From assembly GCA_022711655.1 (NCBI GenBank), contig JAKLEM010000012.1:1-49358 (forward strand): a DNA stretch of 49,358 nucleotides, in the 5' to 3' direction. The stretch comes from Candidatus Auribacterota bacterium. Lineage in GTDB: Bacteria; Auribacterota; Ancaeobacteria; Ancaeobacterales; Ancaeobacteraceae. Position 1 is the stretch's first letter, and every line of letters begins with the position of its first letter. The translations under genes were made by a program, and so were the position numbers. Below the pieces are notes generated by a model. It was not told where the DNA came from, searched no databases, and saw only the letters and a program-made list of their open reading frames with translations. This document shows positions 1-6,956 of the stretch, in pieces.

Positions 1-550
1 CACCCTTCGCAGCGTCCTCTGCGGCAGGGCTCTGTTCCGGCGCGACCGGTTCGACTTCAGGCTCCTGCGCTAGCCTGCGGCACGCCTCTATGCCCTGTTG
101 CGCGTCGGCGCAGGCGCCCTTCTCGCCCGGATATCCTGTGAGCACCTTTTCATATTCCGCTATTGCGGTGTCATAGTCTCCTATATCCCTGTATGTTTCT
201 CCGATCTGGTTCTGCGTCTTCGCGCACCAGGCCGTCTCCTTGGGATATTTCTCGATGATCAGCCGGAGGTCTGCTGCCGACTTCTTCAAGCCGTCGATCT
301 CTTTCTGCGTCAGTTTCCGTTTTTTCGCGGCCGCGGCATCCTGCCCCTTCTCCAGCGTCGCATCAGGGAAAAGCTCGGAAAACCGCTTTTTTATCTTGTC
401 GATGCCGGGGAAATTCGCCCCGTCGCCCAAGGGCTCGGCGGCGTATGAGCCATAGCAGGTACATGCCGCGCAACAGACGGCGGCCAAGATGAGGACAGCC
501 CGGTTTATCCCTATACCGGATGATATTAATGCGATATTACTTCTCTTCAC
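1..550 (-). CDS. TPR-containing exported protein, copy 2 (3' end beyond window)
   Basis: This reading frame is open to the left edge and starts at GTG 550-548. It overlaps the TAG stop of the PilX-like gene before it by one base (TAGTG). The N-terminus is a hydrophobic segment followed by AACTCYGSYAAEP, which fits a signal peptide or possibly a lipoprotein leader. Residues around 95-155 (AWCAKTQNQIGETYRDIGDYDTAIAEYEKVL, given here in outline) form a TPR pair. They closely match the TPR gene at 1667-2440, so this is the second copy of a duplicated cassette. The family role is unknown; the context suggests an accessory factor of the minor-pilin operon. The C-terminal domain seen in the other copy would lie outside the window. 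Confidence 0.8.
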   Translation of the reverse strand, partial: MKRSNIALISSGIGINRAVLILAAVCCAACTCYGSYAAEPLGDGANFPGIDKIKKRFSELFPDATLEKGQDAAAAKKRKLTQKEIDGLKKSAADLRLIIEKYPKETAWCAKTQNQIGETYRDIGDYDTAIAEYEKVLTGYPGEKGACADAQQGIEACRRLAQEPEVEPVAPEQSPAAEDAAKG

Positions 551-1656
551 TACGTTTCCCTCCAGCTCTGCGGCTTGACAGTCTTCCGCCACCCGTTCCT
601 TCCGCCGAACATCCAGCCTGCTATCCGGAGCGACTGATTGCTGTATCCGACATAGCCGAGGCTCAAACCGCTGCCCAGATTGGTGCCGGCGGTATTCGTC
701 GTAATGACCGATCCCGTGATAAGCGCCGCACTGACATTGCTGATATCGTCGGCAATGATCAGCCCGACAAAGACGCCGGTGACGTTCTTCATCTTTGCCG
801 TATTGGTCGAATTATGCACGATCAGGATCCCGGAAGAGATCCCCAGATTGGCGTTCTCCCACGTCCCTCCCGGCGGGTCGTAGCGCTTCACGCCAATAAA
901 CCAGCTCGGCGGTTCCGACGATGCCGGCACGTTCGCCTCGTACCAGGACTGCGAGACCCCGAGTGCGTCCCACGGCGTCGACGCATACGCGGGGGTCGAA
1001 GGCGGCGGGTTGTTATCCCTGTCCTGATAGGTGGCGGGGTTCGCCGGATTATCGGGCGAGATGCCATTGCCGCCGACTTCAGCAAGCCCGGATTGAAAAA
1101 AATCGCTGCTCGCGTTGGTGCTCACGCCGTACATCCCCGGCCGGCGCGACATAGGTACCCCAAAAAACCAGTGGTCCCTGCCGTCGACCGTCATGAGGCC
1201 GCCCACGCTGAGATTGCTGTTGGAGGTGACCACCCCGCGCACGCCCGGCGGGATGTCCAGGATATCGACGGTCACTGTCCGCGAAATGCCGCTGACCGTC
1301 CCGGTAGACCGGATATTCCCGTCGGTGTTGATCCCGCCCGCCGTGTAGGAGGCCGTGTAACTGCCGGAACCCAGCGATCCGGTCACCGAGGTTGAACCGC
1401 CGCTGTTCGTCTGGTAGATCATGCGCTGAACACCGGCCTCGGCGAGATACAGCGCTTTTGTGGAATCGTTGAGCTTCTTGACACCGATGCTCCCGCTGGA
1501 AACGATAACCAGATAGTTGCCGACAACGAACGACATCACCAGCACGAAAAGCGCACTGGCGATGATCACGCTCCCTCTGTTGATACGCTTTTCTCTTGTA
1601 GAGAGTTCGCGCGCCGCCCCCTCCACCGCCCTTTTATCGAGGATGATCTTTCTCAT
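550..1656 (-). CDS. PilX-like minor pilin/pseudopilin, copy 2
   Basis: This is a 368-residue protein with an N-terminal membrane helix (GSVIIASALFVLVMSFVVGN) followed by SSGSIGVKKLNDSTKALYLAEAG. That pattern is typical of PilX-type pilus assembly proteins (a helix, then an 'A.AeAG' segment). The rest is Gly/Ser/Thr-rich beta sequence. I chose ATG 1656 because GAGGG lies just upstream. A GTG at 1683 is in frame but would overlap the preceding TPR gene by 17 nt. It is a clear paralogue of the gene at 2437-3456, sharing the helix, the KKLNDSTKALYLAEAG block, the IRSTGTVSGISRTVTV block and the C-terminal WRE. It probably sits at the pilus tip or primes assembly, inferred from family and context. 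Confidence 0.8.
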   Translation of the reverse strand: MRKIILDKRAVEGAARELSTREKRINRGSVIIASALFVLVMSFVVGNYLVIVSSGSIGVKKLNDSTKALYLAEAGVQRMIYQTNSGGSTSVTGSLGSGSYTASYTAGGINTDGNIRSTGTVSGISRTVTVDILDIPPGVRGVVTSNSNLSVGGLMTVDGRDHWFFGVPMSRRPGMYGVSTNASSDFFQSGLAEVGGNGISPDNPANPATYQDRDNNPPPSTPAYASTPWDALGVSQSWYEANVPASSEPPSWFIGVKRYDPPGGTWENANLGISSGILIVHNSTNTAKMKNVTGVFVGLIIADDISNVSAALITGSVITTNTAGTNLGSGLSLGYVGYSNQSLRIAGWMFGGRNGWRKTVKPQSWRET

Positions 1657-1666
1657 ACGCACACCC

Positions 1667-2440
1667 TCACGGCGCCTCTTCACAACTGACGACGTCGGAA
1701 CGATCGAACACTTCTGTTCTGTCCTTGCAATGGACGGTCAGCGTCTTCGCTGTCTGTTTTATAATTTCGCCGCGGACCGTCCTCCCGTTGCGGAGCACGA
1801 TGACATGCACCATGCCGGCGGGCGCCTCTCCCGCGTCTGCGGGTCCGGAAAGCGATTCGGCACGAACGGATGCCGGTGTTCCTCTTGACGCCTCCGCTGC
1901 GGTTGGTATAGCTGCCCCGGCCGGCACAACCTTCTCTGCCGCTTCCAATTCCCGTCTGGCAGGCTTTTCTCGGCGATCCTGCGCAAGCTCCCGGCAGCGC
2001 TCTATCCCCTGCTGAGCGGCATCGCACGCCTCTTTGAAAGACGGATACTCCCTCAGCACCTTTTCATATTCCGCGATGGCGGTATCGTACTCACCCATAT
2101 CTGTGTAGGTGCTGCCGATCTGGTTCTGGAGCTTGGCGCACCAGGGTTTGTTGTCGGGGAACTGCGCCATTACCGTCCGACAGTCCTTGATGGCATTCAA
2201 CATATGTTCGCGCTCAGCTGCTGACAGGGCGCGAACAGAAGCGTCCGCAGGCTCCGGCGGCTTCATCGGGTCGGACCCCGGGTACATCTCCTGAAAGCGC
2301 TGTTTCGCTTTCGCAATATCCTCTTGGGTCACCGTAAAGCTCGCGGACTGCGCCGATCCCGGCGCAGTAGCAGCAATGATCACGGCGGCAGTAAACATCT
2401 GGAAAGTCGCACCGAATCCTGTATGCGCAGCATTTTTCAT
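1667..2440 (-). CDS. TPR-containing exported protein, copy 1
   Basis: Translation most likely begins at ATG 2440, giving 257 residues. The ATG overlaps the TGA of the preceding PilX-like gene (ATGA) and GGAGG lies 7-8 nt upstream, so the pair looks translationally coupled. Residues 1-35 form a signal peptide (FTAAVIIAATAPGSAQSA). A TPR pair follows in the middle (WCAKLQNQIGSTYTDMGEYD, then TAIAEYEKVLREYPSF). A low-complexity linker leads to a small C-terminal beta domain (RNGRTVRGEIIKQTAKTLTV) of the kind seen in SH3-like 'gene product' tails. The function is unknown. Being encoded inside a minor-pilin operon, it is likely an envelope accessory factor for the pilus. Confidence 0.8.
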   Translation of the reverse strand: MKNAAHTGFGATFQMFTAAVIIAATAPGSAQSASFTVTQEDIAKAKQRFQEMYPGSDPMKPPEPADASVRALSAAEREHMLNAIKDCRTVMAQFPDNKPWCAKLQNQIGSTYTDMGEYDTAIAEYEKVLREYPSFKEACDAAQQGIERCRELAQDRREKPARRELEAAEKVVPAGAAIPTAAEASRGTPASVRAESLSGPADAGEAPAGMVHVIVLRNGRTVRGEIIKQTAKTLTVHCKDRTEVFDRSDVVSCEEAP

Positions 2441-3456
2441 GGCGATTCCCTCCACGTGCCTGCTCTGACAGCCTTTCTCCACGCGGTGGTATTCCCGAGG
2501 ATCGACCCGCAGTACTGTATGGCGCCGGAACTGAAGGCGACCAGCGCATTGCCGTTGCCGAAGGTGTTGCCCGCCTGGTTGGTCGTGATCACGGCGCCGA
2601 CAATGAGCGCATCGCCGTTGATGTGCTCCACGTTATCGGCGATGAGCATCCCTATAAGGATCCCGTGGACGTTTTTGACCGTTGCGGTGTTCGTGTCGTT
2701 GTGGACGATGATGATCCCGACGGAGATGCCGAGGTTCGCGGGGTTCCACGTCCCGTCGCTCGGGTCGTAGCGAACCATACCGATGTTGTTCGTGGGAGCC
2801 GTGCTGGCCGTCGGAATGTTCGCCAAATACCACGCTTGCGTGACGCCCAGCGCCCCCCACGGGGTCGTCGGCGGCGTGGGGGAGTTCTCCTGGTAAGATA
2901 TCGGATTCGCCGGACTGGCCGGCGCCACGCCATTGCCGCCAACATCGGAATTACCGCCTTGGTACAACTGACCGCCGGTGCTGACGCCGTAAATACCGGG
3001 CGCGCCGTTAGGGGCGCCCGACAAATAATGGTCCCGTCCGTCGATCGTGATATTCCCCGTCGTGCTGATATCGCTGCGGACCGTCACCGCCCCCTTCACG
3101 TCCGGGGGCATCAAAACAACTCCCACGGTCACCGTCCGCGAGATGCCGCTGACCGTCCCGGTCGACCGGATATTCCCGTAGCTGTTGACGCCGCCCGGGG
3201 TAAAGGCAGCGGAATAAGTGCCCTCACCGAGAGCCTCGTTCACGGCGGTCGGCCCGCCGTTGTTCACTTCGTACAAAACCCGGTTCAAGCCGGCCTCGGC
3301 AAGGTAGAGCGCCTTAGTCGAATCGTTGAGTTTCTTGACGCCGATCCTCCCGCTCGAGACAAAACACAGGTAGTTGCCGACGACAAACGACATGATCAGC
3401 ACAAACAGCATGCTGCCGATGATCACGCTCCCTTTTGTCAGAGCCGGCTTCTTCAT
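2437..3456 (-). CDS. PilX-like minor pilin/pseudopilin, copy 1
   Basis: This is a 339-residue protein beginning MKKPALTKGSVIIG. ATG 3456 has AGGAG 8 nt upstream and lies 10 nt after the stop of the PilW-like gene; the longer frame upstream is a shadow. It has one N-terminal transmembrane helix followed by the KKLNDSTKALYLAEAGLNR block typical of PilX-like proteins. A long Gly/Asn/Thr-rich beta region follows, with IRSTGTVSGISRTVTV in the middle and IIIVHNDTNTATVKNV near the end. It lacks the strict G/F-T-L-E type III signal, as PilX-like proteins often do. It is a paralogue of the gene at 550-1656. Its stop overlaps the start of the following TPR gene. Confidence 0.82.
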   Translation of the reverse strand: MKKPALTKGSVIIGSMLFVLIMSFVVGNYLCFVSSGRIGVKKLNDSTKALYLAEAGLNRVLYEVNNGGPTAVNEALGEGTYSAAFTPGGVNSYGNIRSTGTVSGISRTVTVGVVLMPPDVKGAVTVRSDISTTGNITIDGRDHYLSGAPNGAPGIYGVSTGGQLYQGGNSDVGGNGVAPASPANPISYQENSPTPPTTPWGALGVTQAWYLANIPTASTAPTNNIGMVRYDPSDGTWNPANLGISVGIIIVHNDTNTATVKNVHGILIGMLIADNVEHINGDALIVGAVITTNQAGNTFGNGNALVAFSSGAIQYCGSILGNTTAWRKAVRAGTWRESP

Positions 3457-3466
3457 ACGACAACTC

Positions 3467-4045
3467 CTAGTTGCGCGGGACCACGCTGATCGACATGTCG
3501 ACCGGCTGCGTCGTCGACAACGCATAACGGTACCTGACACGGTAGTTGATCTGTATCGTGGTCCCGTTAATCGTAAAGACCGGCAGCGTGGCTCCCGCGG
3601 ACGTCACCACCTGCGATACATGCCTCGTCAACACCATCTGGACGTTCGGCTGCGCCGTGTCCGGCACATACGTCAGGGTATTGTCATCCGTCGTCGCGTA
3701 GCTGCCGTCGGGGCCCGGGCCGTACGTCAGCGACCGGTTCACCAGGTTCTGGTTGTACGGGTCGTGATTCAGGTCTTCGCTGAACAGGAGCGTGTTGCCC
3801 CCGCCGCTTACTGTCGGCATCGGGTCGGTGGTGCACGCCCTGACGACCCGCTTGATCCGCTCCAGGCTCGGCCGTGCGTCTGCTACCGCCTGCGCCTGCG
3901 CCATGCCGGAGAAGAGAAAACGCTGGGACGTCATATAGACGCCAAAGATCGAAGCGCCGAAGATGATAAGTATCGTCAGCGAGATCAGTATCTCGATAAG
4001 CGTAAAACCGCCTTTCTCAGTTCTCCCTTGCGACTGCCTGGCCAT
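3467..4045 (-). CDS. PilW-like prepilin-type N-terminal methylation protein
   Basis: This 192-residue protein begins MARQSQGRTEKGGFTLIEIL. The type III signal peptide (G|FTLIE, with the conserved Glu at +5) is followed by a hydrophobic helix (ILISLTILIIFGASIFGVYM), as in PilW/PilJ-type minor pilins. A second part holds short beta segments. GGAGG lies 6 nt before ATG 4045. An upstream ATG at 4087, overlapping the previous gene's stop, is possible but would put about 30 residues before the prepilin cleavage site. It is encoded between the PilV-like and PilX-like genes, the usual order in minor pilin operons. Confidence 0.85.
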   Translation of the reverse strand: MARQSQGRTEKGGFTLIEILISLTILIIFGASIFGVYMTSQRFLFSGMAQAQAVADARPSLERIKRVVRACTTDPMPTVSGGGNTLLFSEDLNHDPYNQNLVNRSLTYGPGPDGSYATTDDNTLTYVPDTAQPNVQMVLTRHVSQVVTSAGATLPVFTINGTTIQINYRVRYRYALSTTQPVDMSISVVPRN

Positions 4046-4083
4046 AATAACCTCCAATGATTGAAGCTCCGTAGCCCCCGTGC

Positions 4084-4470
4084 TCATGTCGCACACTTGA
4101 TCATCGCAGCCGATTCTGATTCGACGAACGGCGTGCCGAACTCGACCCACGTCACTGTCACCGTGATCGTCTTATATGTTCCCGTCGCTATCGCCACACT
4201 CCGGTTGAAGCGTATCGGATGAGCCCCGACGGCTATATTGGCCTCCGCCGGGTAGTTTGCCGCCGTTATGTTGCCGTAGCTGTCGGCCAGGATCTGCTCC
4301 ATCCGCTGGGAGATCAGATTCACCGCAATCGTCTTGTTGACGTTATGCCTCGCCAGACGCGACCCGTACGTTATGCCGGCCAATATACCGCCGATCGCGA
4401 TCATCAGGATGGTGATCGAGACCATCAGCTCGATGAAAGACAAGCCTTTCTGCGAACGAGAGAGAAGCAT
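4084..4470 (-). CDS. PilV-like prepilin-type protein
   Basis: This 128-residue protein starts MLLSRSQKGLSFIELMVSIT. The prepilin cleavage motif KG|LSFIE carries the +5 Glu and is followed by a 20-residue hydrophobic helix (MVSITILMIAIGGILAGITY). The C-terminal part is a short beta domain ending in a CAT tail. ATG 4470 has AAAGGAGT 8 nt upstream; the GTG at 4479 lies directly on that Shine-Dalgarno and is unlikely. It is the first gene of the minor pilin set, downstream of two strong hairpins that separate it from the abundant pilins. It is most like PilV/GspI; the assignment between these rests on size and order only. Confidence 0.85.
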   Translation of the reverse strand: MLLSRSQKGLSFIELMVSITILMIAIGGILAGITYGSRLARHNVNKTIAVNLISQRMEQILADSYGNITAANYPAEANIAVGAHPIRFNRSVAIATGTYKTITVTVTWVEFGTPFVESESAAMIKCAT

Positions 4471-4517
4471 ATCGATCACTCCTTTTCACTGAACTGTACG
4501 TTCATCAGTTACAACAA

Positions 4518-4584
4518 TTCGCTCAGGGGGCGATCCTGAGATCGCCCCCTGAGCGAAGGCCGGATCCTTCATGCGGATCCGGCC
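4518..4584 (-). terminator. two consecutive perfect hairpins between pilin and minor pilin genes
   Basis: The first hairpin pairs 4518-4535 with 4540-4557, an 18-bp perfect stem with a CTGA loop. The second pairs 4558-4567 with 4575-4584, a 10-bp perfect stem with a 7-nt loop. They abut with no spacer and begin 15 nt after the pilin stop. The sequence after them on the minus strand is only weakly T-rich (TTGTTGTAAC). They may act as a leaky terminator or as an mRNA 3'-end block that sets high pilin and low minor-pilin levels. Confidence 0.75.
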
Positions 4585-4598
4585 GCCGGTGGAACAGA

Positions 4599-4949
4599 TT
4601 AGACCTGCGTCGGAGTCGCGATCGAGCCGTGCTGAGAACAGCTCGCGGTGCCGCCGGTCGCCGGATAGGTGTAGGTGCCGCCTACCGGACAGGTCGGAGC
4701 CCCGCCCTTGATGTAACTGTTGACCGTCGCCGCCGCCGGAGTCGCGCCGGACGCCGTCCCGAGCTCAAGCGCCGCCTGCTCGGTCGCATGCTCGATAAGC
4801 CGCATATTATTGATGCAGGCGTTCATGCGGGATACCGACCGCGCCTTGATCAGGTTTGGAATGGCGATCGCCGCCAGCAGTCCGATGATCGCCACGACGA
4901 TCATGATCTCCACCAGCGTAAACCCTTTGGATTTTTTGAACCTTTTCAT
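4599..4949 (-). CDS. type IV pilin / type II pseudopilin, copy A
   Basis: This 116-residue prepilin begins MKRFKKSKGFTLVEIMIVV. It has a short positively charged leader, cleavage at KG|FTLVE with Glu at +5, then the canonical helix AIIGLLAAIAIPNLIKAR. The short C-terminal domain has two cysteines (PTCPVGGTYTYPATGG, then ASCSQHG), probably a disulphide loop. AAGGAGG precedes the ATG. It is about three-quarters identical by eye to the neighbour at 4982-5332 and lies 32 nt downstream of it, so both probably come from one transcript. Its position directly before strong hairpins suggests a highly expressed structural subunit. GspG-like pseudopilin is the alternative reading. Confidence 0.92.
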   Translation of the reverse strand: MKRFKKSKGFTLVEIMIVVAIIGLLAAIAIPNLIKARSVSRMNACINNMRLIEHATEQAALELGTASGATPAAATVNSYIKGGAPTCPVGGTYTYPATGGTASCSQHGSIATPTQV

Positions 4950-4981
4950 ACACGCACCCTCCTTTCAGATGGGTTATTACG

Positions 4982-5332
4982 TTACTGTTGAGGATTCGAA
5001 ATCGTTCCGTGCAAGGAACAGCTTGCACTGCCGTTTACCGCGGGGTAGGTATACGTCCCCGCCCCGGGGCAAGTAGGTGCACCTCCTTTTATGTAACTGT
5101 TTACGGTCGCCGCCGCCGGGGTTTGCCCGCCGAGCGTTCCCAATTCCACCGAGGCCTGCTCTGTCGCATATTCTATCTGCCTCAGATTATTCAGACACGC
5201 ATTCATACGCCCTACCTGCCGTGACTTGACCAGGTTGGGTATGGCTATCGCCGCCAACAGCCCTATGATCGCCACCACGATCATGATCTCAACCAGCGTG
5301 AACCCTTTGGTTTTTCTCTTCAGAAGCTTCAT
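4982..5332 (-). CDS. type IV pilin / type II pseudopilin, copy B
   Basis: This 116-residue prepilin starts MKLLKRKTKGFTLVEIMIVV at ATG 5332, with a GAGGGGGAG ribosome site 4-7 nt upstream. It shares with copy A the cleavage site, the helix, the RMNACxNNxRxIExATEQA segment, the AAATVNSYIKGGAPTCP block and the C-terminal cysteine loop. Differences cluster in surface-like positions near the end. It is the first gene of the pilin operon and lies about 60 nt downstream of a sigma-54 type promoter (5403-5420). The PilS-PilR genes immediately upstream are the obvious candidates for its control. Confidence 0.92.
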   Translation of the reverse strand: MKLLKRKTKGFTLVEIMIVVAIIGLLAAIAIPNLVKSRQVGRMNACLNNLRQIEYATEQASVELGTLGGQTPAAATVNSYIKGGAPTCPGAGTYTYPAVNGSASCSLHGTISNPQQ

Positions 5333-5402
5333 TTCGTCTCCCCCTCTCGCCCCGCTTTGTTCACGTTGACCTGTTCTGTCTCCCCGTGTACGGATACCTA
5401 AT

Positions 5403-5420
5403 GTACATATTATGTGCCAA
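5403..5420 (-). promoter_or_regulatory. sigma-54 type promoter for pilin genes
   Basis: On the minus strand TTGGCAC is followed after 5 nt by ATGTA. GG (5418-5417) and GT (5406-5405) are separated by exactly 10 nt, the sigma-54 -24/-12 spacing. The -12 element has GT instead of GC. A start site near 5393 gives a leader of about 60 nt before the pilin ATG. A PilR-type enhancer-binding protein is encoded next door. Confidence 0.7.
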
Positions 5421-5521
5421 CAATAAAAAAGCATCCATATAACACACAACTATCTGTCATTAAAGATTTTATGGTATAAACACTGACGGACATTCCACTC
5501 CATGAGAAGCGTTGCTTTTAT

Positions 5522-5559
5522 CAAAAATGAGAATGCCGGCCGGTTTTTTCTCATTTTTG
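5522..5559 (-). terminator. terminator after pilR
   Basis: A 12-bp perfect stem pairs 5522-5533 with 5548-5559 (CAAAAATGAGAA / TTCTCATTTTTG). The loop holds a GCCGGC palindrome and a T-run. It begins 9 nt after the pilR stop and separates the pilus machinery operon from the pilin promoter. Confidence 0.7.
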
Positions 5560-5567
5560 TGAAAGCT

Positions 5568-6929
5568 TTACTGACCGCCGATCCCGAGTTCATCGATCTT
5601 GCGGTACAGGGATGCAAGGCTGATCTGCAACACCTCCGCGGCAAGCTTCTTGTTGCCGTCGACCTCTTTGAGAACCGACTCGATATGCCGCTTCTCGACA
5701 AGCGACATGAACTCGCCCAGCGTCTTCTGCCCCGCCCCGTCTTCCCGGTCCGGCGCGTAGTTCCTGACCCTCTCGGGAAGGTCTCGGGGATATATCGTCG
5801 CCGATGGCGTCAAAGACACGGCCCCTTCGATCACATTCTCGAGCTCCCGGACGTTTCCCGGCCAGTTATACCGGCAGAGCAGTTCGGCCGCTTCATCGCT
5901 GACGGTCTTTACCATCCCGGTACGGACCGCCAGTTTGCCGACAATGTGCCTGATAAGGAGCGGTATGTCGTCGCGGCGCCGGCGCAGGGGGGGGATCTCT
6001 ATCGGTATGACAGTCAACCGGTAGTAGAGGTCTTCGCGGAACGCCCCCGCCTTCACCTTCGCCTCGAGATCTTCGTTGGTGGCGGCTATGATGCGAACAT
6101 CGACCCGGACGCTCTTGGTATCGCCGACCATCCGTATTTCCCTGTCCTGGAGGACCCGCAGAAGGCTGACCTGGATCGCCGGCGTCGTAATGCCGATCTC
6201 GTCGAGGAAAAGGGTGCCGTGATCCGCCTCCTGGAATAGCCCCGCCTTTGTGCTGACCGCGCCGGTGTAGGCGCCTTTGACGTGGCCGAAGAGCTCGCTC
6301 TCGAGGATCCCCTCGGGCAGCGCGCCGCAGTTGACGGCGACGAACTGCGACCCGCGGCGGGGGCTGTTGTAATGGATCGCCCGCGCGACCAGCTCCTTGC
6401 CCGTCCCGCTCTCCCCGGTGATCATGACGGTCGTATCGACCTCGGAAACTTTGCGGATCGTCTCGAAAAGCCGCTCCATCTCGCGGCTCTTGCCGATGAT
6501 ATTCTCCAGGCCGTACTGCCGTTCCAGCTCTTTCTTCAGACTGACGTTCTCCGCCTTGATCATCCGAAGATCGAGCCCCCGGCTCACGACGATGCGAAGC
6601 TCGTCGAGCTTGAACGGCTTGATAACGTAATCGTAGGCGCCTTCTTTCATGGCGTTGATCGCCGTCTGGATCGAAGCGAAAGCGGTTACGATCACGACCA
6701 CGACATCGGGGTCGATCTTCTTCGCCTCTTTCAGGACCCCGATCCCGTCGATATCGGACATCTTGAGATCGGTGACGACAAGATCGGGCCTCGCCCGCGC
6801 GATAAGGGCGACCGCTTCGGCGCCGCTGTGGGCCTTCATCACCTCGTAGTCTTCTGACTCGATGCTCGAGGCGATGACCTCGGCCATGCTTTTATCGTTG
6901 TCGACGACCAGTATCTTGTAGAGCGCCAT
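5568..6929 (-). CDS. pilR: sigma-54-dependent response regulator, PilR/NtrC family
   Basis: This 453-residue regulator has three domains. The receiver (1-120) carries phospho-acceptor Asp54 (VVTDLKMSD), Thr82 and Lys104 (IKPF). The AAA+ domain has Walker A GESGTGKE at 172-179, the sigma-54 contact loop GAYTGA at 219-224 (Tyr variant of GAFTGA), Walker B GTLFLDEI at 238-245, and R-finger region RRRRDD near 315. The C-terminal Fis-type HTH lies near 425-448 (LAAEVLQISLASLYRKIDEL). It activates sigma-54 RNA polymerase when phosphorylated by its partner kinase. The kinase gene lies 27 nt upstream and a sigma-54 type pilin promoter about 150 nt downstream, so PilR is the likely identity. Confidence 0.9.
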   Translation of the reverse strand: MALYKILVVDNDKSMAEVIASSIESEDYEVMKAHSGAEAVALIARARPDLVVTDLKMSDIDGIGVLKEAKKIDPDVVVVIVTAFASIQTAINAMKEGAYDYVIKPFKLDELRIVVSRGLDLRMIKAENVSLKKELERQYGLENIIGKSREMERLFETIRKVSEVDTTVMITGESGTGKELVARAIHYNSPRRGSQFVAVNCGALPEGILESELFGHVKGAYTGAVSTKAGLFQEADHGTLFLDEIGITTPAIQVSLLRVLQDREIRMVGDTKSVRVDVRIIAATNEDLEAKVKAGAFREDLYYRLTVIPIEIPPLRRRRDDIPLLIRHIVGKLAVRTGMVKTVSDEAAELLCRYNWPGNVRELENVIEGAVSLTPSATIYPRDLPERVRNYAPDREDGAGQKTLGEFMSLVEKRHIESVLKEVDGNKKLAAEVLQISLASLYRKIDELGIGGQ

Positions 6930-6956
6930 TCCGTTTTTCCCCGGTCTGCATACTGT

